DNA of 19,242 bases from Acidobacteriaceae bacterium (GTDB lineage Bacteria > Acidobacteriota > Terriglobia > Terriglobales > Acidobacteriaceae), in the NCBI GenBank assembly GCA_003133425.1, contig PKXI01000156.1:35065-54306 (forward strand). Reading direction: 5' to 3'. Positions 7,429-13,891 of this stretch are shown here, in pieces. Positions within the stretch are counted from its first letter, which is position 1; every line of letters starts with the position of its first letter. Position numbers and translations under genes: made by a program. The notes under the pieces were generated by a model, which ran no database searches, was not told where the DNA came from, and was given only the letters and a program-made list of their open reading frames with translations.

Positions 7429-8634
7429 GTGGCCGCGTCGCGAAAGAGCAGGAAATTCTGGATCTGGATGAGCCTTGGTGGTGTCCTGGTGCTGCTGGTG
7501 GCAGGCCTCGGGCTTGCGAAGATAGTCAAGGGCACTTCGATCGATCCCAACAAACTGGCCAAGGCAACGCGCGGCGATGTAGCGCGGTCGGTAGTGGCTA
7601 CCGGAAAGGTACAGCCGATCACCAAGGTCGAGGTAAAGAGCAAGGCCTCGGGAATCGTGGAAAAGCTCTACGTAGACATCAACAACGTGGTCAAAAAGGG
7701 CCAGCAACTGGCGCAGTTGGACCAGGAGGAGATTCAGGCGCAGGTGGCTGCGCAGCGCGCCCAGTTGGCCTCGGCCGAAGCCAATGTGTCCACGTTGCAG
7801 GCCAATATCGAACAGGACAAAGTGAACGCCGCAGCCCCCGATCTGCCCATGTACAAGGCCACGTTGGATCGCAGCCTGGAGATGCAACACGAGGGAATCG
7901 TGAGCCGGCAGGCTCTGGACGACGCCAACAAGGATTACCTGGCGGCGCTCACCCGGAGGGATTCGTCCAAGGCGCAAATTGGCGTGGACACGGCCAAGCT
8001 CAAGCAGGCGCGTGCGCAGGTGCAGCAAAGCCAGGCCAGCCTGAAGCAATTGGAAGAGCAGCTCGGATACACAACGATTATTGCGCCCATGGATGGCGTG
8101 ATTCTGTCGCGTGACGTTGAGATCGGCGATGCGGTCAGCTCGATTCTTGTACTGGGTTCGACGGCCACACTGGTAATGACCGAGGGCGACACTACCGAGG
8201 TGTATGTGCAGGGCAAGGTGGACGAGGCCGACATTGCCCACGTCTATATGAGCCAGCCGGCGCGCATCAAGGTTGAGAGCTTTCGCGATCGCCTGTTTTA
8301 CGGCAAGGTCACCAAGATTGCGCCCATGGGCGTGGAGAAAGACAACGTAACCACGTTTGAGGTGCGCGTCTCCATCAACAACCCGGGCGGCGAGCTGAAG
8401 GCCAACATGACGGCCAACGCGGAGATTCTGCTCGACGAGCACAAGGGCGTGCTGACGGTACCGGAAAACGCTGTCTCCTACGACGGCCAGAAAAACGCGT
8501 CCGTGCAGATTCCAGACAAGAAGCAGAAAGAAGGCTGGCGCAAGATTCCGGTGAAGGTGGGCCTGTCGAACGGCTCCGTCACCGAAATTACGAGCGGCCT
8601 TAAAGAAGGCGACCAGGTTGTGCTGCAGCAGTAA
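7429..8634 (+). CDS. Periplasmic adaptor subunit, HlyD/MacA-type membrane fusion protein
   Basis: A 401-residue efflux adaptor bridging an inner-membrane transporter to an outer-membrane channel. A short basic N-terminus (MAASRKSRKF) precedes one membrane anchor (WIWMSLGGVLVLLVAGLGLA, about 11-30). The first half of the lipoyl domain (about 60-98, VEVKSKASGIVEKLYVDIN) leads into a long alpha-helical hairpin rich in A, Q and E (about 98-210). The second lipoyl half follows (TTIIAPMDGVILSRDVEIGD), then the beta-barrel domain and a membrane-proximal domain ending GLKEGDQVVLQQ. GTG 7429 is chosen because AAGGGAGG (7417-7424) precedes it by 4 nt. It is divergent from the two MacB-like permeases at 5801-7054 and 4369-5607, its likely partners. 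The cargo is unknown. Confidence 0.92.
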   Translation: MAASRKSRKFWIWMSLGGVLVLLVAGLGLAKIVKGTSIDPNKLAKATRGDVARSVVATGKVQPITKVEVKSKASGIVEKLYVDINNVVKKGQQLAQLDQEEIQAQVAAQRAQLASAEANVSTLQANIEQDKVNAAAPDLPMYKATLDRSLEMQHEGIVSRQALDDANKDYLAALTRRDSSKAQIGVDTAKLKQARAQVQQSQASLKQLEEQLGYTTIIAPMDGVILSRDVEIGDAVSSILVLGSTATLVMTEGDTTEVYVQGKVDEADIAHVYMSQPARIKVESFRDRLFYGKVTKIAPMGVEKDNVTTFEVRVSINNPGGELKANMTANAEILLDEHKGVLTVPENAVSYDGQKNASVQIPDKKQKEGWRKIPVKVGLSNGSVTEITSGLKEGDQVVLQQ

Positions 8635-8671
8635 GCAAAGCAGGGATCAGGGAACAGAGACAAGCAAAGTC

Positions 8672-8762
8672 CCGCGCTTTTCAAGAACCCGCGGTTTGAA
8701 AGGGCGCGGCTTCAGCCGCGCCACGAGTCGCTGAGAATGAGTTCGGGCTTTAGCCTCGAGGG
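8672..8762. repeat. Multi-hairpin intergenic repeat (REP-like)
   Basis: Three dyads lie in the gap 8635-8800. (a) CCGCGC (8672-8677) and TTTCAA (8679-8684) pair with TTGAAA (8696-8701) and GCGCGG (8704-8709). (b) A perfect 8-bp stem GGCGCGGC (8703-8710), loop TTCA, GCCGCGCC (8715-8722). (c) GGC-TTTA-GCC (8746/8747-8755) in CGGGCTTTAGCCTCGAGG. Hairpins a and b share GCGCGG and cannot form together. No T-run follows b, so it is not a standard terminator. The pair of hairpins with TTCA and TTTA loops resembles dispersed repeats I recall from acidobacterial genomes; that recollection is unverified. Confidence 0.6.
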
Positions 8763-8800
8763 AATCCCACCATCACGATAAGAGCCTCCTCAAAGGCACT

Positions 8801-11035
8801 TCATCGATCCGGCGCCGTTGACGGCGGCAGATTACGCTCACCCCAATGCCCCGGCGTCTTGCTCATCGTCAGCACCAGCCGCCCGCCGGCCGCAATCTCA
8901 CTATGCCGCAACCATGCGCGGTCGAGAGGCTTGCCGTTCAACGTTGCCGCGTTGACGTGGATGTTCTCAGCCGACAGGTTACGCGCGTCAATAACAAAAT
9001 CTTTCCCGCCCGCCAGATGAAGCGTGGTCTGCGAATATGCCGGGCTTCCGATCAGATACACATCCTGCCCCGCGTTGGGAAAGATCCCCATTTGCCCAAA
9101 GGCATACCAAGAAGACATCGCGCCCGAATCATCGTTGCCAGGCAAGCCCGTCGGCCCGGCGTGATAGCTCTTCGCAATAATCTCCCGCACGTGTTCCGCG
9201 GTCTTGTCCGGACGGCCGGCCCAGTTGTAGAGATAGGGAGCCAGAAAGCCCGGTTCGTTGCCCACGTCGTAGCGGCCCGGAACAGCGAAGAACGCATCCA
9301 GCCTGTCGACGAACTTCTGCGGTCCGCCGATTTTTGCGATCAGCGAAGCAACATCCTGCGGCACAAACGTGGAATAGGTCCATGAGTTGCCTTCGTAGAA
9401 CGTATTCCCGCCCCAGGTGCCACTATCCAGCGCAGTAAAGGGCGTCAGCCAGCTTCCGTCGCGGTGCCGCGGGCGAATGAATCCCTGAAATCCACCATCA
9501 GAAAAGTCTGCGTCCCAAAGATTCTTCCAGTTGCCGGAACGCGTGAGGTATTTCTTGTAGTCAGCCGCCTTGCCCAGCCCTTTGGCCAGCAGCGCAATCT
9601 CGAAGTCGTTGGCGGCGTATTCCATGTGAACCGACGCAGTGCGATCCGAGCCCTCAATTGAGACGTAGCCCAGGTTGCGCCAGTCGTCGAGACCGCCGCG
9701 GCCTTCCTTGAAGTGGTCCGCCGGCGAAACTTCAGCGTCGTGGACCGCTGCCGCATAGGCGGTGGCCCAGTCGATGCCTTTGAGCCCCTTTACATACGCG
9801 TCGGTAATCATGAACTCGGCGTTGCTGCCGCCTTGCGTGCGTCCGTTGTAGTTGCCGCTGCGCGCGTCCGGCAAGAAGCCATCGTGGTGGTAAATGTCCA
9901 CCAGCGAGCGCACAATCGCGGTCTGGCGCTCTGGCGCAATCAGTGTCAGAAGAGGCCCAGACGTGCGAAAGATATCCCAGATCGCATAGTAGTCGTCGTA
10001 GTACGGTTCAGCCGACTTCCAAAGAGGGTTCTCGCCGGTGCGATCGGTGGGCATCAGCATGGTGTGATAAATCGCCGTGTAGAAAATCTGCTGCTGCTCA
10101 GCCGTTGCGCCCTTGATCTCGATCTTCGCCAAAGCTAGATTCCACTTGGCCAGCGCTGCCGCATGTGTCGCGGCGAAATCGAAGCCAGGAATTTCGGTGG
10201 CGAGATTCCGCCGCGCCTGCTCCACGCTGATGAAGGAGATACCGATCTTCATCAGCACAGGCCGGCCCGCTTTAGTTGCGAAGGTCAACCACGCACCCGA
10301 TTTGCTATTCGCCTGGCCATTCGCACTCTTGCTGCCGGGCTGGAGATTGCCGTCGAGCCATGTTCCCCACGATGCTGCAGCAGTATCGGTCTTCGCAAAG
10401 AAGTAAACGGTGTAAGTGTTGGGCTGCTTGTTCCATCCGCCAGTAATGCTTGTGGACCCGGCAACCTCGGTCGGCGAAAGAACCTTAACTTCTGATGCGA
10501 CCAGGGACTGCCTCTCCCCCGTCCTCATTCCCGAGAGCAGATAGTGCCCCACGTCAAAAAGCAGGTTTGCCTTTTCGCCCGCGGGATAGCGAAAGCGGTA
10601 GATCGCCGAGCGCCGTGCTGCGGTAATCTCAACCCCTACGTTGTAGCGAACGAGTTTGACGGAGTAGAGGCCGGCCGACGCCTTCTCCTCGGCGCGCGGC
10701 GATGCGGAGTCGATCGGCGCAACGTCTCCCGTCGTCGCCTGCACCAGGATGTTGCCATACTTGGCGCCCCCGCCCGTGCCGCTGACGTGAGTCTGCGAGA
10801 AGCCGCGAATGTCACCTTCGGCGTTCCAGCCAGCGTTGGGGTCACTGCCTTCCAGCGCCACCATGTCCGGCCCCGGCTTGATCATGCCGAAGGGCACCAC
10901 CGGCCCGGGAAAGACATTTCCACCGCCCGCAACCCCAAGCAGCGGATCGACTGAGCGGGCGAATTGCCCGTGGGCCAGGGAGGCAAGCAACAGGCAAGGC
11001 AGGAACAAGGCAGCGAGTCGAACAGGCAACTTCAT
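8801..11035 (-). CDS. Secreted GH92 alpha-mannosidase
   Basis: A 744-residue exported exo-acting alpha-mannosidase of family GH92, calcium-dependent and inverting in studied members, acting on mannoside side chains of glycans. It has a Sec signal peptide (MKLPVRLAALFLPCLLLASL, cleavage near AHG/Q). The N-terminal domain includes SVDPLLGVAGGGNVFPGPVV and GFSQTHVSGTGGG. The (alpha/alpha)6 domain has WDIFRTSGPLLTLIAPERQ, GFLPDARSG, FYEGNSWTYSTFVPQD (E548, the family acid) and GLPGNDDSGAMSSWYAFG (D635/D636, base region). Lengths and motifs match complete enzymes. ATG 11033-11035 is supported by GGAGAG 4 nt upstream and by the signal peptide; a longer in-frame start at 11083 is less likely. Its upstream region carries two palindromes (11107-11124 and 11158-11173). 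The linkage it cuts cannot be told. Confidence 0.94.
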   Translation of the reverse strand: MKLPVRLAALFLPCLLLASLAHGQFARSVDPLLGVAGGGNVFPGPVVPFGMIKPGPDMVALEGSDPNAGWNAEGDIRGFSQTHVSGTGGGAKYGNILVQATTGDVAPIDSASPRAEEKASAGLYSVKLVRYNVGVEITAARRSAIYRFRYPAGEKANLLFDVGHYLLSGMRTGERQSLVASEVKVLSPTEVAGSTSITGGWNKQPNTYTVYFFAKTDTAAASWGTWLDGNLQPGSKSANGQANSKSGAWLTFATKAGRPVLMKIGISFISVEQARRNLATEIPGFDFAATHAAALAKWNLALAKIEIKGATAEQQQIFYTAIYHTMLMPTDRTGENPLWKSAEPYYDDYYAIWDIFRTSGPLLTLIAPERQTAIVRSLVDIYHHDGFLPDARSGNYNGRTQGGSNAEFMITDAYVKGLKGIDWATAYAAAVHDAEVSPADHFKEGRGGLDDWRNLGYVSIEGSDRTASVHMEYAANDFEIALLAKGLGKAADYKKYLTRSGNWKNLWDADFSDGGFQGFIRPRHRDGSWLTPFTALDSGTWGGNTFYEGNSWTYSTFVPQDVASLIAKIGGPQKFVDRLDAFFAVPGRYDVGNEPGFLAPYLYNWAGRPDKTAEHVREIIAKSYHAGPTGLPGNDDSGAMSSWYAFGQMGIFPNAGQDVYLIGSPAYSQTTLHLAGGKDFVIDARNLSAENIHVNAATLNGKPLDRAWLRHSEIAAGGRLVLTMSKTPGHWGERNLPPSTAPDR

Positions 11036-11106
11036 GGCTCTCTCCAAAGGGTTGTCCCGGGATTCCGGGCTGCAACTGCCCATTGTCGTTTATCGCTCCA
11101 AAAGAT

Positions 11107-11124
11107 GCCAGAACGGACTGGCAC
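11107..11124. promoter_or_regulatory. 18-bp palindromic operator candidate upstream of GH92
   Basis: TGCCAG (11107-11112) and CTGGCA (11119-11124) are perfect 6-bp arms with a 6-bp spacer (AACGGA), a size usual for a dimeric repressor. It lies in the GH92 5' region, 71 bp before that ATG, with its centre 50 bp from the CRP-like palindrome. If the - strand GH92 start is near 11126 the site covers the first transcribed bases, a repressor position. The regulator is unknown. Confidence 0.4.
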
Positions 11125-11157
11125 TGGTCAAAATTAACTACAGTCGCTCCAAGTCCT

Positions 11158-11173
11158 GTGATACCAGTCACAA
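11158..11173. promoter_or_regulatory. CRP/FNR-type operator, perfect TGTGA-N6-TCACA
   Basis: TGTGA (11158-11162), TACCAG, TCACA (11169-11173) is a perfect match to the E. coli CRP core and also reads GTGAT-N4-GTCAC. It sits between the divergent GH92 and universal stress protein 1 genes. For GH92 a GTTAAT-like -10 (11139-11134, - strand) would put the site centre at about -38 to -41, overlapping the -35 region as in class II activation, with no -35 hexamer present. For the stress gene the distance is less informative. The CRP/FNR protein at 13063-13776 is the obvious candidate ligand. Confidence 0.6.
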
Positions 11174-11275
11174 GCGGGAGTGAATGGGGTCACTGCTTGC
11201 ACCCACTTTGGGGGCGCAGACTCGAAATCCAACGGGTATGAACTAGAAGACGCGCCCTTGCGTCAGGAGGCATCC

Positions 11276-12175
11276 ATGAGTTTCGCAGCCGGCTTGAAGA
11301 CCATTGTGGTGGCCACGGACCTGAACGGCCAGTCGGAGGCGGCTTTGGAATACGCCCGCAAACTGGCTACGAACTATGGCGCGCGGATTGTCCTGGCACA
11401 CGGGCTTGACCCGCTGGAATATGCGGCCGTGGATGGGGTTCCGGGCCGGGTGCGGACGAGCCTGACGGAAGCGGCGCGCGAGGTTCTCGACAAGCTGTCC
11501 GGCGACCTGCTCCGGGAAGGAATTCATAGCCATTCGGAGATTCGACAGGGCGCTGTGACGCAGATGCTGGTAGACGTGGTCCGTCAGTACGAGGCTGGGC
11601 TCATCGTAGTGGGCACCAAGGGAATGGAAGGCGCCGGACCTGTAATCGTGGGCGCGATTGCCGAACAGTTGGTGCGGCTGGCTCCGTGCCCGGTATTGGC
11701 TGTGGCTGCGGACTGGAATGCAGGGGAGTTTCGCCCTACGCCGGGCGGCCCCGTCATGCTGGCGATGGACCGGAACGAGGCCACGTCGACAGCGGTGGCA
11801 ACAGCCTATTCGCTGGCAAAAACCTTCAAGCGCCCGCTTCTAGTGATTCATGCCCGCACGGCGGCCGAGGCTTCAGCGTTTCTTAACCCCTGCGCAACCA
11901 CGCTTGAAGAGTTTGGCATCAAGACAAGCGGAGAGGTGCCGGTGCGTTGCATGGTCAAAGACGGCAACCCGGCGGACGCAATGGTGGGAGCAATTGGGCA
12001 ATACCATCCTTGCATCCTGGTAGCCGGAGTAAAGCGAGCCAGTGGGACACCTGGCCCACATGGGACTGCTTTCGCACTGCTGGCTCGTTCTCGAGTACCT
12101 GTACTTTGCGTTCCGCCGGAGGCAGTGGCCGGCGGCCTGGAGCGGGAGGCCTCAATTCCCGTGGAAGCCGTTTAG
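11276..12175 (+). CDS. Tandem-domain universal stress protein (UspA family) 1
   Basis: A 299-residue cytoplasmic protein of two UspA-type alpha/beta domains. Domain 1 (about 7-145) starts KTIVVATDLNGQSEAALEYA and ends LIVVGTKGMEGAGPVIVGA then APCPVLAVA; it keeps the G-x2-G-x9-G spacing of the ATP loop, although the residue after the last glycine is A rather than S/T. Domain 2 (about 155-282) starts GPVMLAMDRNEATSTAVATA and ends RVPVLCVPP; its nucleotide loop (GVKRASGTPGPHG) is degenerate. Tandem Usps act in survival of energy, redox or envelope stress, some as ATP sensors. ATG 11276 follows a perfect AGGAGG (11265-11270) by 5 nt, so the in-frame upstream starts are rejected. The CRP-like palindrome at 11158-11173 is 103 bp upstream. 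Confidence 0.92.
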   Translation: MSFAAGLKTIVVATDLNGQSEAALEYARKLATNYGARIVLAHGLDPLEYAAVDGVPGRVRTSLTEAAREVLDKLSGDLLREGIHSHSEIRQGAVTQMLVDVVRQYEAGLIVVGTKGMEGAGPVIVGAIAEQLVRLAPCPVLAVAADWNAGEFRPTPGGPVMLAMDRNEATSTAVATAYSLAKTFKRPLLVIHARTAAEASAFLNPCATTLEEFGIKTSGEVPVRCMVKDGNPADAMVGAIGQYHPCILVAGVKRASGTPGPHGTAFALLARSRVPVLCVPPEAVAGGLEREASIPVEAV

Positions 12176-12200
12176 CGGCAAAGGTGCGCGGGCCCCACAG

Positions 12201-12230
12201 CCTGGCTTTCATGCTTAGGCATGGTCCAGG
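12201..12230. other. Two-step hairpin 3' of universal stress protein 1
   Basis: CCTGG (12201-12205) pairs with CCAGG (12226-12230), and inside it CATGC (12210-12214) pairs with GCATG (12219-12223) around a TTAG loop. It starts 25 nt after the Usp stop. No T-run follows, so it may be an RNA-processing or protective hairpin, or an operator, rather than a terminator. The rest of the gap 12176-12429 shows nothing I can assign. Confidence 0.35.
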
Positions 12231-12429
12231 ATAATGAAAGCAAGCAAACGCGCCTTCTCATTTTCATTCCATTCATCCACTTTTCTGGATTGATCGCATT
12301 TGGAAAGATTGGCTGGAAATGGAACATGGTTCATCGCACGTCCGCAGCGCGAAACGCGCTCACCAAGAACCTGCCGGCCGGCGGCTGGCAGGGGCCACTC
12401 GCCGCAGGACCGGGCGCCGGGGAGAAAAA

Positions 12430-12942
12430 ATGGGAGATGTGACCATGCAGGCACAGGCAAGATCCGGGCGAATGGGCGCGGTCGCGGCGCATCCACTGGC
12501 AGAGCTGTTGGATTGTCCGCTAGAGGCCGGAAATCTGCTGAACGGCTCGGCGCAGTGCATCAGTTTCGATACCGGGGACGTAGTGTTTCGCCAGCATGAG
12601 GATTGCAAGGGCCTTTACGTCGTGGTTTCAGGCCTGTTTGTGCGCAAGGCGGAAAGGCTCAAGACGCGGCTGACGCTGGGTCCCGCGCGAGCCGGCGACC
12701 TGGTGGAGCTGGCCGCAGCCCTGGGAGACGGGCACCACACCTACACGCTAGCCGCGCAAACCCCCGGATCGCTGCTGGTGCTGTCCATCGAGGCTCTGAA
12801 CCAGGTTTTTCAGAGCTATCCGCCGCTTCGCATGCGGTTGCTGGAGGAGCTGGCCCGCGAGGTTTCCAGGGCCTATCTCTCCTGCTGCCTGAACCGGACG
12901 GTTCATATTCGGCGTCATGGCAGCGGAGAAGAGCTGGCCTGA
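12430..12942 (+). CDS. Stand-alone cyclic-nucleotide-binding-fold protein without HTH
   Basis: A 170-residue protein with one CRP-type cNMP-binding domain. The jelly-roll runs from about 17 to 135: CISFDTGDVVFRQHEDCKGL, YVVVSGLFVRKA, ARAGDLVELAAALGDG, then HHTYTLAAQTPGSLLVLSIE. A helix resembling the CRP dimerisation helix follows (PPLRMRLLEELAREVSRAYL). The chain stops shortly after, where CRP would enter its winged helix, and no HTH remnant is found in the 120 bp downstream in any frame. The arginine that grips the cyclic phosphate in true cAMP receptors (PRxA) is absent (HHTYTLAAQ), so ligand binding is doubtful. Start 12430 has GGAG (12421-12424) 5 nt upstream; ATG 12445 with GGGAG is an alternative. 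It lies directly before a full CRP/FNR gene. Confidence 0.8.
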   Translation: MGDVTMQAQARSGRMGAVAAHPLAELLDCPLEAGNLLNGSAQCISFDTGDVVFRQHEDCKGLYVVVSGLFVRKAERLKTRLTLGPARAGDLVELAAALGDGHHTYTLAAQTPGSLLVLSIEALNQVFQSYPPLRMRLLEELAREVSRAYLSCCLNRTVHIRRHGSGEELA

Positions 12943-12962
12943 GCGAAGAACTTGTTTCCGTT

Positions 12963-12979
12963 CCTGGTAGCATTCCAGG
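12963..12979. other. Hairpin between the cNMP-domain gene and the CRP/FNR gene
   Basis: CCTGG (12963-12967) pairs with CCAGG (12975-12979) around a 7-nt loop, 20 nt after the stop of the cNMP-domain gene. No T-run follows. The arms match the outer stem of the hairpin at 12201-12230, which similarly follows a stop codon. A five-base arm is short, so chance is possible. Confidence 0.25.
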
Positions 12980-13032
12980 GCCTTAGCGGAGATTGACGGA
13001 AAATCCCTGCCTGGACCGTCGGGAATGTGCGC

Positions 13033-13038
13033 TATACT
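13033..13038 (+). promoter_or_regulatory. Possible -10 element for the CRP/FNR gene
   Basis: TATACT (13033-13038) matches the -10 consensus at 5 of 6 positions. No good -35 is found at 16-18 bp; TTGACG at 12993-12998 is too far upstream. If used, transcription would begin near 13045, which excludes the GTG start at 13027 and leaves an 18-nt leader before ATG 13063. Confidence 0.3.
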
Positions 13039-13062
13039 TCATTCAGACCTCGCGGACCAAGT

Positions 13063-13776
13063 ATGGCCTCAATCCATTCCCATCACCCCCCGGAAGATTG
13101 TTTGAATTGCGAGCATCGTCATCTGCGAATGTTCTGCAATCTCACGCCCGAGGCGCTGGCGGACTACGACGGAATTGGCATCATGATGAGCCATGCACGC
13201 GGAGCCAAGCTGTTTACCGAAGGCGACGCGGCACGGAACGTCTTCGTAATCTGTTTTGGCCAGGTAAAAATCTCGTCTACATCGCGTGACGGCAAGACCA
13301 TGATCCTCAAGATTGCCGGGCCCGGTGACGTGATGGGATTGAGCGCGGTGCTGGCCAACGTTCCTCACGAAGTCACCGCTGAGGCCATCGAGCCCTGCCA
13401 GGTTAAGACGGTGAGGAAACAGGAGTTTGTCGAGTTTCTGGGTCGCCACGGAATCGCCAGCATGCACGCGGCGCAGTCGCTTTCCGGCGAATATCTGACG
13501 GTGTTTCACGACGCTAAGCGTCTGGCCCTCTCCGGCTCGGCTGCGGGACGGCTGGCAAGGCTGCTGCTGGATTGGGGCCGCTCAACTGCCAACGGCAAGC
13601 CCGAAATTCGATTTACCATGGCGCTCACGCACGAGGAAATCGCCAACATGGCCGGTACCTCGCGCGAGACAGTCACGCGCCTCCTGAACCAGTTCCGCCG
13701 CGACCAGTGGATCACCATCAAGGGCACCAGTCTGACCATCGTCAAGCCAGACCAGTTGGAACGCCTTACCGCCTAG
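13063..13776 (+). CDS. CRP/FNR-family regulator with FNR-like cysteines
   Basis: A 237-residue transcription factor with a cNMP-type sensor domain (about 27-140), dimer helix (about 135-165) and winged HTH (about 167-237). The N-terminus carries DCLNCEHRHLRMFC, giving C13, C16 and C25 (C-x2-C-x8-C). A fourth cysteine, C112 in AIEPCQVK, sits where FNR has its central ligand, so an oxygen-sensing [4Fe-4S] cluster is plausible. The phosphate-gripping arginine of cAMP receptors is missing (PHEVTAEA). The recognition helix TSRETVTRLLNQF has the R-E-x-x-x-R pattern of CRP rather than the V-E-x-x-S-R of FNR, predicting GTGA-type half-sites. Such sites occur at 11158-11173 and 14913-14928. ATG 13063 is preferred over GTG 13027; neither has a strong Shine-Dalgarno. 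Confidence 0.9.
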   Translation: MASIHSHHPPEDCLNCEHRHLRMFCNLTPEALADYDGIGIMMSHARGAKLFTEGDAARNVFVICFGQVKISSTSRDGKTMILKIAGPGDVMGLSAVLANVPHEVTAEAIEPCQVKTVRKQEFVEFLGRHGIASMHAAQSLSGEYLTVFHDAKRLALSGSAAGRLARLLLDWGRSTANGKPEIRFTMALTHEEIANMAGTSRETVTRLLNQFRRDQWITIKGTSLTIVKPDQLERLTA

Positions 13777-13891
13777 TCCACTTCCTCCGGAATGGCCCCT
13801 CCCAAAACACCCTCCTGTTACTTTTGTGCCCAAATAACTGATTGTTTCCAGGTTTGCCTTTTGGCAGGCTTGCGGCTTCAGTTTCCTTGAT

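Noticed and set aside
7297..8442. Long open frame (381 codons) opposite the adaptor gene
   Set aside because: Antisense to a clear HlyD-type protein; the composition is the mirror of the coiled-coil codons and no domain is recognisable.
12233..12268. Inverted repeat AATGAAA / TTTCATT before the cNMP-domain gene
   Set aside because: The 22-bp spacer and simple AT-rich arms make chance likely.
12290..12303. FNR half-site TTGAT before the cNMP-domain gene
   Set aside because: The second half (TTTGG) does not match ATCAA or TCACA, so it is only a 5-base half-site.
12221..12442. Possible small gene with a hydrophobic N-terminal segment
   Set aside because: The start lies inside the 12201-12230 hairpin, there is no ribosome-binding site, and it runs into the start of the cNMP-domain gene with no recognisable similarity.
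12993..13006. TTGAC-N4 motif before the CRP/FNR gene as an autoregulatory FNR box
   Set aside because: The right half (AATCC) fails at most positions, and as a -35 it is 34 bp from the TATACT element.
13853..13868. TGCC-TTTT-GGCA as a terminator between the CRP/FNR and Usp2 genes
   Set aside because: The stem is only 4 bp and neither strand has a following T-tract.
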